Source of the DNA: a virus
Reading direction: 5' to 3' (one strand)
Virus record (IMG/VR): IMGVR_UViG_3300009537_000059
Coordinates: 1 to 40,225 of that record
Length of the DNA stretch: 40,225 nt
The first letter of the stretch is position 1. Each line of letters starts with the position of its first letter. A model generated the notes under the pieces. The model saw only the letters and a list, made by a program, of their open reading frames with translations, was not told the DNA's origin and did no database searches. The position numbers were made by a program, and so were the translations under genes. Positions 6,727 to 15,483 of this stretch are shown one piece after another.

Positions 6727-8168
6727 TATTTTGCCATATCCATAAATGTATCTCTAATTAATTTCAATGCTTCCTGTTTCGTTATATCAGGTTCTTCAAG
6801 CCATGCGTCTTTGACCACATCAAGCATCGTCTTTACCAGTGGTCCTGGTCTTATTCCAAGTTCCGCCATTACATCAAATCCGTTAATGGGAATTGGAATC
6901 TTTGTGCTTACTGGTGCATTTTTCAAGTTCTTCAATCTATTTCTGACGCCTGGAATCTGCTGCTCCAGTTTATGCTCAGGTGCATGAGCCGTATTATCTG
7001 CATGCATCAGGTCTAACACGTTATCTAAATGATCACCCAAATCAGCTTTGAGCTTTCTCAATGACTTATCGGAGATAACTTCGCCTTCTTTACCAGCTTG
7101 CTTGAGTCGCATGTGCTGACCGACGATGGTGGTGACCGCATCAATGACATTGTTGGGATACTTCAGCCGCTTCATAATATCGCGCGCAATGTCTGCGCCT
7201 ACTTCTTCATGACGATAAAAGTGAATAGTATCATCAATAATATCTTTGGTCTCGGCCTTCCCTATGTCATGAAACAACGCACCTAAACGGGTGACCAGGT
7301 TTGGTGGAACGCTCTTGAGAACTTCTAATGTATGTTTGTTAGCGTCCCAAATATGATACTTGTTTTGTTGTAAACCAACCAACAAGTCTAACTCAGGAAA
7401 GATGTATTTACTAAGGTCGGTGATTTGCAACAAACGAACTGCTGTATCAGGTGAGCCAGTGACGAGCATCTTGTCAAGCTCATCACGGATCCTCTCTGAA
7501 GAAATGTGCTTGAGCATATGTGCGTTACGCTTAATACCCTTAATCATAAATAGTGGAAGCGTCCAATTATACTTGACGGTGAATCGGATAGCTCTCAGCA
7601 TTCTGAGTGGGTCATCTTTAAAGATGATGTCAGGATTGAGAGCAGTTCTGACGACGCCCTTCTGAATGTCCGCCTTCCCCATACCAGTTAAGTCTTTGAT
7701 CTCGCCTGTAGACAAATCTTTGAAGAGCGAGTTGACGGTGAAGTCGCGCCTCTCGGCATCATCAGCCATTGTTCCCTGAGCAACTTCTGGCTTACGAGAA
7801 CCGAAGGTGTATTTCTCGGTGCGGGGCATCACCACTTCTACATCTATGTCGGATAAGTCTTGACCCATATGTTCGATGCCACGAAGATTGAACTTGGCGG
7901 TTCCAAACTTCTGAAAGACTACAGGATTTCCACTGCTGTAAATCCCCAACTTGCGCGTCAACCATTGGGCAAACTCAATGCCACCATCCTTCATATTGAC
8001 TACGAGATCAATATCTTTTATTGGTAGGCCCATAAGTTCGTCACGGACTGCTCCACCGGCCAAATACACTTTGCCCTTCCAACGAGAGTTCTTAATCTCC
8101 TGAGAGAGAAAGTCTAGCGCTGCTTGCTCTTTGGCAGATTCTCGGAGTAAATCCATAAGACGAATCAT
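6726..8168 (-). CDS. cca: CCA-adding tRNA nucleotidyltransferase with HD domain and N-terminal (L/I)xE peptide
   Basis: 480 residues. The class II nucleotidyltransferase core begins at VYLAGGAVRDELMG (about 34-46), followed by the catalytic DID (52-54), RRDFTVNSLF and the DDPLRMLRAIRF segment. LGALFHDIGKAETKD gives an HD phosphohydrolase domain, as in bacterial Cca. It restores or builds the 3' CCA end of tRNAs. Cellular enzymes start almost directly at the GGAVRD region; here about 33 extra residues precede it, opening MIRLMDLLRE. That matches the pattern at 33640 and the length and ending of T4 capsid-targeting peptides. No good ribosome-binding site precedes the ATG, so the start is less certain than the enzyme call. 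Confidence 0.93.
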   Translation of the reverse strand: MIRLMDLLRESAKEQAALDFLSQEIKNSRWKGKVYLAGGAVRDELMGLPIKDIDLVVNMKDGGIEFAQWLTRKLGIYSSGNPVVFQKFGTAKFNLRGIEHMGQDLSDIDVEVVMPRTEKYTFGSRKPEVAQGTMADDAERRDFTVNSLFKDLSTGEIKDLTGMGKADIQKGVVRTALNPDIIFKDDPLRMLRAIRFTVKYNWTLPLFMIKGIKRNAHMLKHISSERIRDELDKMLVTGSPDTAVRLLQITDLSKYIFPELDLLVGLQQNKYHIWDANKHTLEVLKSVPPNLVTRLGALFHDIGKAETKDIIDDTIHFYRHEEVGADIARDIMKRLKYPNNVIDAVTTIVGQHMRLKQAGKEGEVISDKSLRKLKADLGDHLDNVLDLMHADNTAHAPEHKLEQQIPGVRNRLKNLKNAPVSTKIPIPINGFDVMAELGIRPGPLVKTMLDVVKDAWLEEPDITKQEALKLIRDTFMDMAK

Positions 8169-8171
8169 ATA

Positions 8172-8948
8172 TCATAAATAGTTTACTGCAACCTTACTAT
8201 TCACCAATCTGACTTCTTGGATTGGTGGTTCCCATTTTTTGGTAGCGTCTGGATAGGGGAATATGGGCAACTTCAACTTTTTGAGTAATTCTTTCTTTTC
8301 TCGTTTGTTACAGAGAAAATAGAGATAGCGATGCTTGCTTGATTCCTCTTTACGCCAAAAAACGTGACCAATTGTCTCAGCTAATTTCTGCAGGTTCTTG
8401 CTTCCCCACTTGGCACCAACGCTGCGAGAATGAACCCAAGGTCCATTGGGTGTTTCTTTGATAGAATAGTCTGGCATCAACTTGCTTGTACCTATGCCCT
8501 GATATATCCAATTCGTCGCCCTATATATTATGCCAGCGTGACCAACTTCGGGGTCAGCATAAGAGATAAGAACCTTGACATTGGGTGCGTTCTTTCTCAA
8601 CCATCTAAACGATTGGCCGATGACATATGATTCAATGTTTGAACCGTAGCCGTCAAGAATGACTAAACGAGTAAGTTCAAGAACAGCATCCAGAGGCAAA
8701 CTAGCGTCAGTGGTAATACTATTGATTGCTTTGTTACAGACCGGATGACCATAGATAATAGATCCGACAAGCCGCTCATTAGATCCATCAAAGAAAGGAT
8801 GCTCCGTTTTTTCTTCATAGTATACTCCTAAAGCATAGCGGCAAGAACTAAAACGGTGGCTATAATGATGCTTCACTATGAAGTCTCTTGCCACCGCCTT
8901 AGTTATTTGTCGTAGTGACACTCGTGAAGTGTCAACTCTCGGTTCCAT
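8172..8948 (-). CDS. Mom-like DNA adenine modification protein (GNAT fold)
   Basis: 258 residues from ATG 8948 (MEPRVDTSRVSL); a frame-extended start at 9008 would overlap GMP reductase. It resembles phage Mu Mom: KHHYSHRFSSCRYALGVYY, LVGSIIYGHPVCN, LELTRLVILDGYGSNIES, then LISYADPEVGHAGIIYRATNWIYQG, the acetyltransferase-like core. Mom converts adenine in phage DNA to an N6-acetamido (carbamoylmethyl) form that blocks many restriction enzymes. The C-terminus has HRYLYFLCNKREKKELLKKLKLP, also seen in this family. I infer that virion DNA of this phage is modified. No com-like translational activator gene is seen next to it. Confidence 0.8.
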   Translation of the reverse strand: MEPRVDTSRVSLRQITKAVARDFIVKHHYSHRFSSCRYALGVYYEEKTEHPFFDGSNERLVGSIIYGHPVCNKAINSITTDASLPLDAVLELTRLVILDGYGSNIESYVIGQSFRWLRKNAPNVKVLISYADPEVGHAGIIYRATNWIYQGIGTSKLMPDYSIKETPNGPWVHSRSVGAKWGSKNLQKLAETIGHVFWRKEESSKHRYLYFLCNKREKKELLKKLKLPIFPYPDATKKWEPPIQEVRLVNSKVAVNYL

Positions 8949-8949
8949 T

Positions 8950-9990
8950 TTAGAATAATTCTTGTTTAGTGCGATTGACGCTAATGAATGATGCGCATTT
9001 TGGAGCATGCTTTAGTTTTCGTGCCCCAATGTAGGTACAGGCGGAACGAAGTCCGCCAAGAATCTGCAAGATAGTGTTCTCTAGTGGACCTTTATCATCC
9101 ACATCTACTAATTTACCTTCTGACGCTCGATATGTCAAGACCGCGCCGTGGTGCTTCATTTGAGCGTAGTCACTACTCATGCCATAGAACTTGGTGCCTG
9201 TCTCGTCATGCCCGGCCAGCATTCCGCCTAGCATGACGAAATCGGCCCCGCCACAAAACGCCTTGGCGACATCGCCGGGAGTCGTGCAGCCGCCGTCAGC
9301 AATGATGTGTCCGTCAAGGCCGTGAGCTGCGTCAGCACACTCAATGACCGCACTGAGCTGCGGGTAGCCGACGCCGGTGACCATACGCGTCGTGCAGGCG
9401 CTACCAGGACCGATGCCAACCTTCACGATGTCTGCGCCGCGGAGGATCAGCTCTTCAGTCATTTCACCAGTTGCTACATTGCCTGCAATGATGATGAAAT
9501 TAGGAAATGTATCGCGGGCTCTTTCTACTGCATCAGCGAAAGGTTCTGAATATCCATTGGCTACATCTAAACATAAGAAGGCCAGCGGTTCAGCATACAA
9601 AAGTGGTTCAGCATACAAAAGATTAAAATAACCCACAATCTGTTTGGTTTTATCCCAATCATTATCTTTGATGCCTTGGGAAATAATGATGCGGTCAAAC
9701 AGAGTTATTGCTCCGCCGGGCTGTATCGCCTCAGTTGCCCATTCATCAAATGTATAGTGTTTATGAATGCATGTCAACATTCCGTGTTTTGCAAATATAC
9801 GCGCAACAGGGAAGGTTCCAATCGTTGCCATGTTTGACGCAATGATTGGAATACCTTCCCATGTGAACGAGCTATGTGGAAACTTGAATTTTCGCGTCAG
9901 AGTAACCTCTGACCGAGAGAGTAACCTTGACCGCTTCGGCCGGAGCAACACATCGTTGTAGTCCAGCTTGGTGCCGTCTTCTATGTGCAT
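8950..9990 (-). CDS. guaC: GMP reductase
   Basis: 346 residues, full length. It converts GMP to IMP with NADPH, linking guanine and adenine nucleotide pools. The (beta/alpha)8 IMPDH/GMPR features are present: [24 protein letters not shown] (GMPR rather than IMPDH), [29 protein letters not shown] with the catalytic Cys199, [15 protein letters not shown], and [13 protein letters not shown]. There is no CBS domain. An 18-bp tandem duplication (9587-9622) adds LLYAEP twice before the CLDVANGY strand. GGGGGTT precedes the ATG. The C-terminal half lies in a GC-rich patch (about 9180-9440). A purine-salvage role that alters the host pool is likely. Confidence 0.95.
   Translation of the reverse strand: MHIEDGTKLDYNDVLLRPKRSRLLSRSEVTLTRKFKFPHSSFTWEGIPIIASNMATIGTFPVARIFAKHGMLTCIHKHYTFDEWATEAIQPGGAITLFDRIIISQGIKDNDWDKTKQIVGYFNLLYAEPLLYAEPLAFLCLDVANGYSEPFADAVERARDTFPNFIIIAGNVATGEMTEELILRGADIVKVGIGPGSACTTRMVTGVGYPQLSAVIECADAAHGLDGHIIADGGCTTPGDVAKAFCGGADFVMLGGMLAGHDETGTKFYGMSSDYAQMKHHGAVLTYRASEGKLVDVDDKGPLENTILQILGGLRSACTYIGARKLKHAPKCASFISVNRTKQELF
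9587..9622. repeat. 18-bp tandem duplication inside guaC
   Basis: Two copies of an 18-bp unit (9587-9604 and 9605-9622) match at 17 of 18 positions and encode LLYAEP twice in frame. The insertion lies just before the conserved CLDVANGY strand of GMP reductase and keeps the frame intact. Confidence 0.9.
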
Positions 9991-9999
9991 ATAACCCCC

Positions 10000-10887
10000 T
10001 TAACTAGCTTTACTTTCTGTTCCGTCACCACTGTTGTAGAATGTTTCACTCTTGGTTTTTCCACTATCGCGGTCATTCATATAATTGCTGACAGCATTGC
10101 ATACCATAAGACCTGCTTGCTCAGTGCCAACGGGTGAAGATGTGTAAGTGCACATGTTGCCAATCGGCGTGCTATACTGGATTGACCACTCCTGTACCTG
10201 CTCCCAAGTGTGTCCGTCAAGCATATAGGTGAACGTCCAAGTGTCCAGTGCGTTTAGTTCTTCAATCCTTGCTTGAAGTTGCTCGCGAGTAGTGCCGCTG
10301 GAGTTCTCTTGGCCATCAGAAATGAGTACGACCAAAAATCCTTGGTTCTTTCGGTCATCTTCATACTCTTCCATAAGGTCAATGCCTGTCATGACGCCAT
10401 CGCGCAATGCTGTTGTGCCACTTAGGCGGTATTCATCTTCAGTCAGGTGTCTCAGTTCTTTTGCTGAAACATTCTCGAATACCACTTCTACTTCGTGATT
10501 GAACAGCACGAGTGACACAAAAGTCTTGCCGCCCTTGTGAGCGTTCTCTTTGATGGTGTCAATCTGCTCATTGATTGCGTCAAGCGCTTGTGCGTAACAA
10601 CTTCCCATTGAACCGCTGCGGTCAAGAATAAGTGTGATATATGTTTCCTTCCGACCACTACGTGCTCGTATAGTCTTCTTTCGTTTCACTGGTGCTCTCC
10701 CCTTTGATTTTGGTTTGCGTGAAACTTTCTTCCACGGGCTTGGATTCTGCCATGGATCCCATCGCCACGGTTTATAGATGATGTTCGGGTCATAATTCGG
10801 GTCATAATAAGGAACCCAATTGGGCCAAATAGTAGTAATTCCGCCTGTGCTATCATTAGGCCAAGTAAGATTTAAATTGTAATTCAT
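10000..10887 (-). CDS. von Willebrand factor A domain protein
   Basis: 295 residues. Residues about 80-250 form a vWA domain with an intact metal-ion site: LILDRSGSMG (DxSxS), the Thr in LSGTTALRDG, and VLISDGQENSSG (Asp). The first 50 residues are unusual, rich in Trp, Tyr, Pro and Asn (IWPNWVPYYDPNYDPN), and are followed by a basic linker KKVSRKPKSKGRAPVKRKK. There is no signal peptide. vWA domains mediate metal-dependent protein-protein contact and in phages appear in complexes of unknown role. Its ATG overlaps the stop of the HNH gene. The collagen-like gene lies one gene upstream; a direct interaction is speculative. Confidence 0.85.
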   Translation of the reverse strand: MNYNLNLTWPNDSTGGITTIWPNWVPYYDPNYDPNIIYKPWRWDPWQNPSPWKKVSRKPKSKGRAPVKRKKTIRARSGRKETYITLILDRSGSMGSCYAQALDAINEQIDTIKENAHKGGKTFVSLVLFNHEVEVVFENVSAKELRHLTEDEYRLSGTTALRDGVMTGIDLMEEYEDDRKNQGFLVVLISDGQENSSGTTREQLQARIEELNALDTWTFTYMLDGHTWEQVQEWSIQYSTPIGNMCTYTSSPVGTEQAGLMVCNAVSNYMNDRDSGKTKSETFYNSGDGTESKAS

Positions 10888-11465
10888 TCTGTTTCTCTCT
10901 TAGTGAAAAAATCCTTCACAGTATTACCTGTTCCAGATTGTTGTATGTTCTGTGTCACAGATTGAGCCAATCCATAAAAAGTAGCGGCGTCCATTCCAGA
11001 CTTCTGAAGTGTAGTGCCAACACTATTGAGAACCAACACCGTATTATCAGGTGTCAGTCCACCAGCATTGTCTATGCGAACGGCCATAGCAGTTTGTGGT
11101 GTTATTGGTGCGCCCGTTAGAGCGCAACTGTGACTTTGTGCGAGAAACGATTCGGAGAGATATGCTGAGTTTATCGTATATGCCAATCCTTTTCCGATAG
11201 CGCTTTGATAAACTTTTCTGGTTCTATTTGATAGGGAGAATATCGTAGGGCTTTGACCTTTAGAACACTCCTTACATTGAGTGCTTCTTTTATGAACGAG
11301 ATCATATGCAGGAACATGCGATTTATTTCCGCATTCGCATTTGACAGCAACTTTGCTTCTACCCTTTCCTTCGGACATAACAAAGTCGTATACTGTCCAG
11401 CTGCCAAACTTCTGCCCTAGTTTTATCTCTTTACGATACTTTGATGAGTCTCTTGGTCTTCCCAT
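10884..11465 (-). CDS. HNH-type homing endonuclease with zinc-ribbon N-terminus
   Basis: 193 residues. The N-terminal GQKFGSWTVYDFVMSEGKG then CECGNKSHVPAYDLVHKRSTQCKEC is the four-cysteine DNA-binding module typical of phage homing endonucleases. The C-terminal part has SCALTGAPITP, then AVRIDNAGGLTPDNTVLVLNSVG, matching the HNH core pattern C..TG.pi...a.ridn..gyt.dN. The canonical first histidine is not obvious, so catalytic competence is uncertain. The ribosome-binding site GGGAGG partly lies in the 3' arm of the hairpin at 11476-11531, and a late-type promoter box sits in that loop. T4 homing endonucleases are controlled by similar hairpins. Confidence 0.7.
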   Translation of the reverse strand: MGRPRDSSKYRKEIKLGQKFGSWTVYDFVMSEGKGRSKVAVKCECGNKSHVPAYDLVHKRSTQCKECSKGQSPTIFSLSNRTRKVYQSAIGKGLAYTINSAYLSESFLAQSHSCALTGAPITPQTAMAVRIDNAGGLTPDNTVLVLNSVGTTLQKSGMDAATFYGLAQSVTQNIQQSGTGNTVKDFFTKRETE

Positions 11466-11475
11466 TGAAATAACC

Positions 11476-11531
11476 TCCCGTGTCGTTTCCCCGTATATAA
11501 GTAGTATAGAATACGAGAAAACGACACGAGA
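11476..11531 (-). promoter_or_regulatory. Hairpin covering part of the endonuclease ribosome-binding site, with promoter box in the loop
   Basis: Arms 11511-11531 and 11476-11496 pair over 21 bp in minus-strand RNA. The three positions that are not Watson-Crick are all G-U. The 14-nt loop (11497-11510) contains most of the TACTTATA box (11496-11505). The 3' arm ends with GGGA of the GGGAGG ribosome-binding site for the gene starting at 11465. A transcript reading through from upstream would fold and hide the site; one starting at the loop box would lack the 5' arm. Confidence 0.65.
11496..11505 (-). promoter_or_regulatory. Candidate phage promoter box TACTTATA (HNH gene)
   Basis: On the minus strand this reads ACTACTTATA, about 31 nt upstream of the endonuclease ATG. 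It is one of seven intergenic copies of a TAYTTATA-like box in the window and overlaps the loop of the hairpin at 11476-11531. Late-type promoter activity is inferred from position and recurrence only. Confidence 0.45.
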
Positions 11532-11554
11532 CTACATAACTTGTTTAGTGAAAT

Positions 11555-12151
11555 TTAGTTGCCAGAAGGTCCGGGTGGTCCAGCTGGGCCGCGTTCGCCT
11601 TGCGCGCCACGGTCGCCAGGAGGTCCGTGGTCACCTTGCGGGCCACGTTCACCCTGAGGCCCTCTGTCACCCTTAAGTCCCTGCAAACCAGGAGGACCAT
11701 CGGCGCCAGGAGGTCCTGGAATTCCATCCTTACCTGGAGGGCCATCTTCACCCTTTGCTCCCCTTTCACCAGGTTCACCACGTTGGCCAGGAGGGCCTTG
11801 TAATCCCTGTGGGCCTTGGAACCCATCTAAGCCAGGAGGACCATCGAATCCTTGCGGTCCTATATCACCCTTCGGGCCGTGGTCGCCCTTCGGTCCAATC
11901 TCACCGCGTTGTCCTTGCGGGCCTGACTCTCCCTTGTCACCTTTCGGACCAACGTCGCCTTTGGGGCCTTGATCACCTTTCGGTCCTACTACACCTTGCG
12001 GACCTACTGGGCCTCTTTCCCCAGGAGGCCCCTGTTCACCTCTTGGACCTTGCAATCCCTGCGTCGCCGTTGGCTCTGTTACTATTCTATAGACGGCATA
12101 AACTACCGCCACAGTCACTACTAACAGCCATGCTATAAGAAAAAATGTCAT
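11555..12151 (-). CDS. Membrane-anchored collagen-like protein
   Basis: 198 residues in two parts. Residues 1-24 are one hydrophobic helix ([20 protein letters not shown]), probably an uncleaved anchor. After a seven-residue linker come 55 uninterrupted Gly-X-Y triplets to the last residues (GLQ ... GPS GN), rich in GPP, GPK, GDR and GER, which favour charged stabilisation of a bacterial-type triple helix. There is no globular trimerisation domain or receptor-binding head, unlike collagen repeats in phage tail fibers. I expect a trimeric rod fixed in a membrane. It lies between the ribonucleotide reductase and HNH genes; role unknown. Confidence 0.85.
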   Translation of the reverse strand: MTFFLIAWLLVVTVAVVYAVYRIVTEPTATQGLQGPRGEQGPPGERGPVGPQGVVGPKGDQGPKGDVGPKGDKGESGPQGQRGEIGPKGDHGPKGDIGPQGFDGPPGLDGFQGPQGLQGPPGQRGEPGERGAKGEDGPPGKDGIPGPPGADGPPGLQGLKGDRGPQGERGPQGDHGPPGDRGAQGERGPAGPPGPSGN

Positions 12152-12165
12152 TTCTGTCCTCTTAG

Positions 12166-14037
12166 TTAAGTTATCTCACATGCTCCACCTGAACAGGCAA
12201 GCATTTCTTGGAGATCAGTTTCATCTTCAAACTCAAAAACCTTTGAAAGATTCACTTCATGTAGATGCTTGACCAACTCATCATATTTCTCTTTCGTGAT
12301 TTCTTCAAATGGTGCTTGAATGTAAATGTGGTCTGTATATGGGAGAATAGAAAGAGCTGTATATTCATTGCGATGCTCCCACATCCATTTGCCTACATCA
12401 TCCCATTCATTTTCTTTTACAGTGACCGTTGTGCTCACATTGTTTTTGTTGTGACCACTGCGATGCCCAGGCATCACCCAATTCTTATACACCGTTGTCA
12501 CTCTATTAAGCAGGTTCAGCGCCGACTCTTCTCGTGTGATTGCTCCGTCAGGTGCTTTTTGCGGCACCTCAATGACTGCTTGAAGGTGTGGTTTGAAGTA
12601 TTCGTCGGCGACTAACTCAGGATGATTCTGTATCAGATACGGATAGATGGGTTCGTTCTTGCCGATGCGCATGCGTCGGATGTAGTAGGATGCGTGCCAA
12701 GCGTGAATGCCGCTGCTGGACCCGAGCACCAGGCTTGACGTGCCCTCAGGCTTGACCGTCGTGCAGCGTGCTGCTCTGCTGATGCCGACGGCCTTGGAGA
12801 CACGCTCGTTCTCGGCCTTGACAAGCTTGGCTGCCTCGGTCATGTCGAGCTTCAGGACTCCACCGGACGCGATGCCGGCCATGCTGACGCCGATGAGCGC
12901 TTCGCGTTCGGTCGTCTTCTTCCACACGTCGCGGAGGTAGTGGAAGTCGGTATAGCCTGCTTGCAGCGTTGCGATGAATGACGCAGCTCGTGCTCGGGCG
13001 TTCAGGTCTTCCTGCTCGTACACGTCGCTGACGTTGATGGTGACCAGGTTGCAGAACTGGTTGGCGCGGAGAGACACCTCAGCACACGGGTTCAGTCCCC
13101 ACTCTTGGTCATTGCTGAACATGAAGCCCGGCTCACCACTGCCGCTGTGCTTGATCTTGTCCCACAGCTCAAGAAACTCATTTTTCTTGATCTTATGTCT
13201 AAGGATGACCGCGGTGTTGTTAGCTCGAGCGCGCTGCTGTTCAAGTTCATACCAGTTGCCAAACTTGCAAGTCAACATTTCGTCGTCGTCAAACGAGAAG
13301 AGCGCAATCATCGCACTCCGGCGAATGCCACCAGCAAGAACAGCGTCAGCAATGTAGCAATTTATGTCGTGCACTTCCAGTGGTGTGAGCTTCGATCCGG
13401 ACTCTTTGCGGTCTAGTACCTTCTGGATGTGATGAAGGCAATCTTTCAGTGGTTCAGGTCCAGGTGCTTTGCCACCCGACGTGATTAGTCTGGCGCCCTT
13501 TGGGCGAATATCTGAGAAATCGAAGAGCGGTAGATACCTACCACCATTACCACCAAAGTATGCTTTAATCAGGACTTTAACAGAGTCCGCCCAACCCTCA
13601 ATAGAATCACCTATGAGATAACGCCTCTTTTTTACAGGACGTATAATTTGTGGTAATTCTTCAATGTGATGTTTTTGAACGGAATAACCAACGCCGCAAC
13701 CGCTTAGTAGTAAAAACATGACTTCGCTGAATGCTGCGAAATGGTTCATCGGAAGGAAAGCACAATTGTATAATCTTGACGGATTTAAAATAATGGGTTT
13801 GCCAGCAAACTGAATTGACCGCATTGACGGCAAAACCTTTTTATCATATACAAACTTGTAGGCTTCATCAATCTCCTTCTTAAGATCAGGATACTTCTTT
13901 TGGTGCATCTTTTTGTTTCTTGTGACCAATTCCTCCCAGGTTTCTCTTCGCTTTTCACCTGGAAGGAATCTTGCGTATTTCATATAAGTTGTTACATCTG
14001 ATAAAATAGATGTGGATAGCTCCATGCCCTGCCCCAA
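12166..14037 (-). CDS. nrdJ: Adenosylcobalamin-dependent ribonucleoside-triphosphate reductase (class II)
   Basis: 623 residues, monomeric RtpR/NrdJ type and shorter than the Lactobacillus enzyme (739). It reduces ribonucleotides to deoxyribonucleotides using B12. The five mechanistic cysteines are present: YNCAFLP (Cys92), NPCAEVSL (thiyl Cys318 with Glu320), QFCNLV (Cys329), and the C-terminal pair CSGGAC (Cys615, Cys620). [11 protein letters not shown] and [15 protein letters not shown] are further class II signatures. No nrdB-type small subunit is seen, as expected. The host must supply or import cobalamin. About 12640-13160 is markedly richer in G+C than the flanks (63% against 37% in lines counted by eye). 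Confidence 0.94.
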   Translation of the reverse strand: MGQGMELSTSILSDVTTYMKYARFLPGEKRRETWEELVTRNKKMHQKKYPDLKKEIDEAYKFVYDKKVLPSMRSIQFAGKPIILNPSRLYNCAFLPMNHFAAFSEVMFLLLSGCGVGYSVQKHHIEELPQIIRPVKKRRYLIGDSIEGWADSVKVLIKAYFGGNGGRYLPLFDFSDIRPKGARLITSGGKAPGPEPLKDCLHHIQKVLDRKESGSKLTPLEVHDINCYIADAVLAGGIRRSAMIALFSFDDDEMLTCKFGNWYELEQQRARANNTAVILRHKIKKNEFLELWDKIKHSGSGEPGFMFSNDQEWGLNPCAEVSLRANQFCNLVTINVSDVYEQEDLNARARAASFIATLQAGYTDFHYLRDVWKKTTEREALIGVSMAGIASGGVLKLDMTEAAKLVKAENERVSKAVGISRAARCTTVKPEGTSSLVLGSSSGIHAWHASYYIRRMRIGKNEPIYPYLIQNHPELVADEYFKPHLQAVIEVPQKAPDGAITREESALNLLNRVTTVYKNWVMPGHRSGHNKNNVSTTVTVKENEWDDVGKWMWEHRNEYTALSILPYTDHIYIQAPFEEITKEKYDELVKHLHEVNLSKVFEFEDETDLQEMLACSGGACEIT

Positions 14038-14061
14038 AAATTAAAAGGTGAAAAAGAAAGG

Positions 14062-15483
14062 TTAGCCTAGCTCGTTTGCTTCTGTATCTGCTTGGCTATC
14101 CTTTAATCTCTTGTGTAACATTTTTTTGACGATGTTATCTGCATTGGACATTGCTTGGCGAGCTTGAATACCCTGAGTAGAGTGTTCATCAAACACCTCA
14201 ACAAGTCCCTCCATTACGTTCATCTTGGCAGGGAACGTTATACCATCTGGACCAAATCTATTCTTAATTATGTGGACGCGCGCCGTGTTCGTTTGCTTAT
14301 CATCTAGAGTTCTACTAAAAGACATAACGAAATCGGCCGTCATGATTTTTCCGTAGCTTTCGGCGATCTTGTCTGCTTGGATAACTTCGTCAGAGATGGA
14401 GCTCCGATGCGTTTGACTTGCAGTCCAGCACGGAATATATAACTCGCCTGCCAATGACCGTAACTCCTCATAAATAGCACCTAATTCTAAGTAACGAGCT
14501 TCAGTTCTGCTGCTTGCGCGCAACAAATCTCCGTAATCAACAATCATTAAATCTGGCTCGAAGCCAACCGCCTCCATTTGTTGAACATGTGCCAAAAGCG
14601 TGTGAGCAGTGATTGTTTTTGATGGGAAATACTTAATGACAATCTCACCAGAAATTGAATCTACAATTTTCTTTATCTTATCGAAATTGTCTTTCAATTT
14701 GCGAGTTTCAATCTTAGTAAAGATAGTGTCATATCTGAGTCCGGTATAAGTGTCATTCAACTCTAGGGTAAAATGTAATACCTTTTTTCCCCTTTTCATT
14801 GCTTCTGCGCCCAGCGCTGACAGCAGCCAAGATTTTCCTGCACCAGAGGGAGCGGCGATAACTCCGAGCTCACCAGCCGCTAAACCACCTCCCATCGGGC
14901 CATTGATACATTCCCACGGAGTAGGAATAGTGTCTCGTGCATCTTCAAAGATACGCTTCTCTACATCTTTCTTCCAATCATGACCGAAGTTTCGTTCCGC
15001 TCCGGCTCTCATCGCCTTATCAATACGCACTTTGATTTCATCATACTCTTGCTGCTCTAACAAATCCACCGATTGAATGATAGCACTTTTAAGAGTTTGA
15101 TTTTTACAAAACTGAAGAAATCTGTCCTTCACATAGTCTAAATCTTTATCAGAACGGTGCCTCGCTACATTTTTGATTTCATTTTGGACCGCAACTTTCA
15201 ATATATCAGAGGTGATTTTCTCAATCTCATTCTTGAAAACAAGAGCCGTAGGAAGTTTTCGATACTGCTTGTAGTAGTCCAGCGTAGTCTGTGCTATCCA
15301 CTTTCTGCTGTTAGCTTCAAAGAAAGCTGGATCAACTATATCAAAGGTCCGTTGTACGAACGGTTCATCTTGAATGAGAAGCGCCAATACTTTTGCTTGA
15401 AATTCTGGCCCAAATTTTTCCAAAGTCTCTACATCAGCCACTTTATTTACTCCTGTAATGAAAACCTTATTAGTGGTTGCCAT
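14062..15483 (-). CDS. DnaB-like replicative helicase (T4 gp41 type)
   Basis: About 473 residues from ATG 15483 (MATTNKVFITG); a GTG at 15498 is an alternative. It is a hexameric 5'-3' helicase with RecA-fold ATPase. N-terminal residues about 20-110 form the DnaB-type helical domain. GPMGGGLAAGELGVIAAPSGAGKSW contains Walker A (GAGKS about 214-218), HFTLELNDTYTGLR follows as motif H1a, PDLMIVDYGDLLRA is Walker B, and PCWTASQTHRSS is the H3 region. The start lies 37 nt inside the exonuclease gene, so translation is coupled. It lies in the cluster SSB, RecA, exonuclease, helicase. No separate primase was recognised. Confidence 0.92.
   Translation of the reverse strand: MATTNKVFITGVNKVADVETLEKFGPEFQAKVLALLIQDEPFVQRTFDIVDPAFFEANSRKWIAQTTLDYYKQYRKLPTALVFKNEIEKITSDILKVAVQNEIKNVARHRSDKDLDYVKDRFLQFCKNQTLKSAIIQSVDLLEQQEYDEIKVRIDKAMRAGAERNFGHDWKKDVEKRIFEDARDTIPTPWECINGPMGGGLAAGELGVIAAPSGAGKSWLLSALGAEAMKRGKKVLHFTLELNDTYTGLRYDTIFTKIETRKLKDNFDKIKKIVDSISGEIVIKYFPSKTITAHTLLAHVQQMEAVGFEPDLMIVDYGDLLRASSRTEARYLELGAIYEELRSLAGELYIPCWTASQTHRSSISDEVIQADKIAESYGKIMTADFVMSFSRTLDDKQTNTARVHIIKNRFGPDGITFPAKMNVMEGLVEVFDEHSTQGIQARQAMSNADNIVKKMLHKRLKDSQADTEANELG

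Noticed and set aside
8172-8182. A further TATTTATGA box before the CCA-adding enzyme
   Set aside because: It is only 4 nt from the ATG and inside the Mom coding end, so a transcript from it would miss the start codon.
11555-12060. Collagen tract as a tail fiber shaft
   Set aside because: It begins directly after a transmembrane helix and has no receptor-binding head or virion attachment domain; it also lies outside the virion block.
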